This document shows, one piece after another, positions 7,195 to 8,986 of a DNA stretch of 8,986 nt. The notes under the pieces are model-generated. The model saw only the letters and a list, made by a program, of their open reading frames with translations. It had not been told where the DNA came from and did no database searches. How positions within the stretch are numbered: position 1 is the stretch's first letter; each line of letters begins with the position of its first letter. Made by a program: the position numbers and the translations under genes. The stretch is taken from the NCBI GenBank assembly GCA_021791615.1, contig JAJYWG010000245.1, positions 1-8,986 on the forward strand, given 5' to 3'. The DNA is from Actinomycetes bacterium (lineage in GTDB: Bacteria; Actinomycetota; Acidimicrobiia; Acidimicrobiales; RAAP-2).

Positions 7195-8402
7195 CAGCGC
7201 ACCTCCGGCCAAGGGCGGGCGAGGGCCACTACCGCGCCGACGTCGGCAGCAGCGTAGATCGAAGAGGTCGCCTGGTCGGCGTGGCGGAGCAGTTGGGCCA
7301 CCTCCGCCATAGGTGCGCCGGCCCGGAGCGTCTCGGTCGCCAGGGTCTTGCGTAGCCGGTGCGGCCCGGTCTTGGCTACGCCGGCACGCCCACAGGCGCG
7401 GCCCACCAAGAGCGCCACGCCGTCGGACGACAGCGGCCGGACCGGGGCTACCGCTGTCAAGAACACGGCCCGGCTCGAGCTGGACGGACGCCCCGCGCGG
7501 AGGTAAGCGGCTATCGCTTCACCGACCTCGACCGGTAGCGGCATGACGTCTTGGTGCCCGCCCTTGCCCCTGACAGTGACCTCTCCCCGCCGCCAGTCGA
7601 TGTCCCCCAGCTCGAGACGGGCTACCTCACCGGCACGGAGGCCCAGGCGCAACAGCACCAGCAGCACCGCCGCGTCGCGCCGTCCTCGTCCCGTCGCTGC
7701 GTCACAGGCGGCCACCAGCTGCCTGGCCTCCTGTGCTGGTACCGGGTTCGGCAAGGCGGTGCGCGGCCAGGACTTGAGCGAAGGGACCACACTTGCCAGA
7801 GGCGCGGGGTTCCTGCCCGTTACGTACAAGAACCGCAATAACGACCTCAACGCTGTCACCATGGACCTGAGCGACGGTGCTGGCATCACATCCGCCGCAG
7901 CTCGGACCGTGCCAAGGACACCGCGACCGTCGAGCTCGCCAACGCCGGCGCCACCGTCTGGCCGCCACAGTTCCAGGAAAGTGGCCGCACGCCTCACGTA
8001 CTGGTCCCTCGTGGTCAGCGTCAGGCCCCTTTGCCCGACGCACCAGGCCCCGAAGGCGCCGAGCAGCTCGGCCTCGGCCTGCGTCCTGCCCGGTGGCACA
8101 ACACCCTCTGAGGTGAGGACCCCCAGGGAGCACAGGTGCGCCACGACCAACTTCAGCGAGCGCTGCGAGCTCCGCTGGCAACGACGGCCGCCGCCCGCCT
8201 CGAAGAACTTGTCCACCACCCCCTCGCTCAGGTCACCGGCCCCCAAGCGGTGCCGGCCCAACCATCGGCTCAGTTCTGCCACGAGGCGCATCAGCACCCG
8301 TACCGACTTTCCCAAGTAGCCCTCAGCGAGGAGCACCTCCTCGATCCCGGAGGCGAACCGCGCCAAGGGCCCCTCCACCTGCTCTCTACTGTTATCGCGC
8401 AT
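7194..8402 (-). CDS. ritA: RitA-like tyrosine recombinase, complete active site, 402 aa
   Basis: This is the first recombinase of the RIT-like part. All six expected catalytic positions are present: R256 (LGLRAGEVARL), K280 (VRGKGGHQDVMPL), H348 and R351 (GPHRLRKTLAT), H374 (LLRHADQATSS) and Y383 (SIYAAAD). A SAM-like core-binding domain spans about 108-200 (TTRDQYVRRAATFLELW), preceded by an extra helical N-terminal region of about 100 residues, as is usual for RitA-type proteins of about 400 aa. The ATG at 8402 has AGGAG six bases upstream and a second AGGAG just before it. The gene ends in a one-base stop/start overlap with the RitB-like gene, so the two are probably co-translated. Upstream lies a leader with repeated motifs and the element's terminal palindrome. 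The RIT assignment rests on gene order, size and the RitB neighbour; RitC is missing from the window. Confidence 0.86.
   Translation of the reverse strand: MRDNSREQVEGPLARFASGIEEVLLAEGYLGKSVRVLMRLVAELSRWLGRHRLGAGDLSEGVVDKFFEAGGGRRCQRSSQRSLKLVVAHLCSLGVLTSEGVVPPGRTQAEAELLGAFGAWCVGQRGLTLTTRDQYVRRAATFLELWRPDGGAGVGELDGRGVLGTVRAAADVMPAPSLRSMVTALRSLLRFLYVTGRNPAPLASVVPSLKSWPRTALPNPVPAQEARQLVAACDAATGRGRRDAAVLLVLLRLGLRAGEVARLELGDIDWRRGEVTVRGKGGHQDVMPLPVEVGEAIAAYLRAGRPSSSSRAVFLTAVAPVRPLSSDGVALLVGRACGRAGVAKTGPHRLRKTLATETLRAGAPMAEVAQLLRHADQATSSIYAAADVGAVVALARPWPEVR
7201..7206 (-). promoter_or_regulatory. Ribosome binding site of the RitB-like gene
   Basis: GGAGGT on the minus strand is six bases before the ATG at 7194. 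It decides that start over the TTG at 7212, which it follows. Confidence 0.7.
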
Positions 8403-8575
8403 CGCTGCTCCTCTCCTCTGCTGGTGAGGCCAGCAGCATGGCGCACCCGTAATGCCGCGTCCAGCGAGCCGTCCATCACCAGATCACGGCCTCAACTGGG
8501 CTACATCTGCCAGGTCACCGCCCTACGCGGCATTTTGGGCTACGCGGCGTCAAAAGCGTAATGCCGATATCGGCA
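8403..8575 (-). promoter_or_regulatory. Non-coding leader of the RIT-like element with repeated half-sites
   Basis: No convincing gene is present between the transposase stop and ritA. The stretch holds several copies of a motif around AATGCCG: direct copies at 8448-8457 and 8557-8566, an inverted copy at 8571-8580, a perfect 10-bp inverted pair AATGCCGCGT (8451-8460 and 8525-8534), and a direct repeat CTACGCGGC (8523-8531 and 8540-8548, 17 bp apart). A TTGACG at 8553-8548 on the minus strand could be a -35 box, but no good -10 was seen. The region probably combines recombinase binding sites with the ritA promoter. Confidence 0.5.
8408..8412 (-). promoter_or_regulatory. Ribosome binding site of the RitA-like gene
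   Basis: AGGAG on the minus strand lies about five to six bases before the ATG at 8402, with a second AGGAG immediately upstream (8413-8417). It supports 8402 as the start. Confidence 0.6.
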
Positions 8576-8581
8576 TTACGC
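8556..8581. repeat. Perfect 26-bp palindrome at the RIT-like element end
   Basis: The half-site GCGTAATGCCGAT is followed directly by its reverse complement. It begins where the IS1182-type transposase frame breaks off and supplies that frame's TAA stop (8578-8576). Its location suggests the element's terminal recombination site, with two inverted arms for a recombinase dimer. It could also act as an operator or fold as a hairpin ending the truncated transposase message, though no T-run follows. Confidence 0.75.
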
Positions 8582-8986
8582 CTTGTAGCCGTCGAAGCGG
8601 CGGTTGTGGGACTTGTGACCGTGCCGGGCCTCGACATCGACCGTCGAGATGACCCGGTCCTTCGCCACTCTGCGGGCGATCCGGAAGATCCCGTCGTCAC
8701 CTTGCTCGACATCCTGGCCCGCGACGATCGCCACGAGCTGCGCCGCGTCGGCGAGGGCGCCGTGCAGCTCCTCTCCGTCGAGGGCACCGAGCGCGGCGGT
8801 GCAGTCCCCGACGAGCGCGTCGACGAGCGCCTCACGGGCCGCGTCGTCGTCCCAGTCACAGCTCGGCTTCCCCGGCCCGGCGTAGTCGTCGTCGCGCGTG
8901 AGCACCGAGCGGACCTTTCCCGCCAGCTCGGGCGCGCTCTGATCGAGGGCACGGAGGAGCTTTCGGATCACCGAGCGCAGCTGGGT
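8576..8986 (-). pseudogene. IS1182-family transposase fragment, interrupted by the RIT-like element
   Basis: The frame is open from the right edge of the window (reading TQLRSVIRKLLR) and ends after 137 codons at a TAA provided by the palindrome. The segment GQDVEQGDDGIFRIARRVAKD, then VISTVDVEARHGHKS, then RRFDGYKA is the characteristic central part of IS1182-type DDE transposases, which normally continues with H and a further catalytic half. Everything after DGYKA is missing, so the protein cannot be active. The N-terminal part lies outside the window; the GTG at 8971 is internal and not a real start. The break is clean and coincides with the RIT-like end, so insertion into the transposase gene is the best explanation. 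The missing half is expected beyond the other end of the nested elements. Confidence 0.78.

Larger units (their letters stand above)
6346..8581 (-). mobile_element. RIT-like element (ritA, partial ritB), right end only
   Basis: RIT elements carry three overlapping tyrosine recombinase genes between inverted ends. Here ritA is complete and ritB is cut, and the outer end is marked by a 26-bp palindrome that interrupts an IS1182-type transposase. The interior border at about 6346 is the point where the gin-type island entered. The remainder (3' ritB, ritC, other end) should lie beyond the island, left of base 1. An alternative is that the left part of the RIT was deleted rather than displaced. 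Confidence 0.65.

Noticed and set aside
7195..7212. Earlier TTG start for the RitB-like gene
   Set aside because: The ATG at 7194 has GGAGGT at ideal spacing and the one-base overlap seen elsewhere in the run.
8291..8479. 62-aa minus-strand frame across the ritA leader
   Set aside because: It runs through the repeats and into ritA in another frame, with no recognisable features and no good ribosome site.
8556..8581. Palindrome as a transcription terminator
   Set aside because: It is AT-balanced at its centre and has no T-run after it in the transposase direction; its place at the element end fits a recombination site better.
1..8986. CRISPR array, tRNA, rRNA or rho-independent terminator
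   Set aside because: No regularly spaced repeats, no tRNA-like cloverleaf and no GC hairpin with T-run was noticed on either strand by eye.

Overview
The window is high-GC bacterial DNA with strong GGAGG-type ribosome binding sites and minus-strand genes joined by stop/start overlaps. A high-GC actinobacterium is the likeliest host, but this rests on base composition and gene style alone. No housekeeping gene, RNA gene or CRISPR array was found. Nearly everything is mobile-element DNA on the minus strand, so the reading order is from high to low coordinates.

Layout in transcription order: (1) 8986-8576 is part of an IS1182-type DDE transposase that enters from outside the window and is cut off straight after the family motif DGYKA. 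(2) At the cut lies a perfect 26-bp palindrome (8556-8581), followed by a 173-bp non-coding leader carrying more copies of its half-site. (3) 8402-7194 and 7194-6316 encode two tyrosine recombinases resembling RitA and RitB of RIT (recombinase-in-trio) elements. The second is cut off just after its LGHVDP motif and lacks the catalytic tyrosine; no RitC follows. (4) From about 6345 to 4 comes a second, unrelated recombinase block: a 554-aa, a 626-aa and a 780-aa tyrosine-recombinase-like protein, then a 182-aa helix-turn-helix/coiled-coil protein. This matches the ginABCD layout of GInt genomic islands and resembles tnpA-tnpB-tnpC of the Tn554 family.

The simplest reading is a three-level nest: an IS1182 element was hit by a RIT element, and the ritB gene of that RIT was then hit by a GInt/Tn554-like island. 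Only one end of each insertion is visible. The model predicts that to the left of base 1, after any cargo, come the missing 3' part of ritB, ritC, a mirror copy of the terminal palindrome and the rest of the IS1182 transposase.

Functionally, the first gin-type protein has a full R-K-HxxR-H-Y active site. The second keeps the Tyr but lacks Arg I and both His positions. The third keeps Arg I, a Lys, Arg II, a His and the Tyr, and ends in a cysteine cluster. Together with the small DNA-binding protein they look like subunits of one recombination machine. The ginA-like gene has no good start inside its own element: its only usual upstream start lies in ritB DNA, so the insertion may have made a chimeric N-terminus and placed the gin genes under the RIT promoter.
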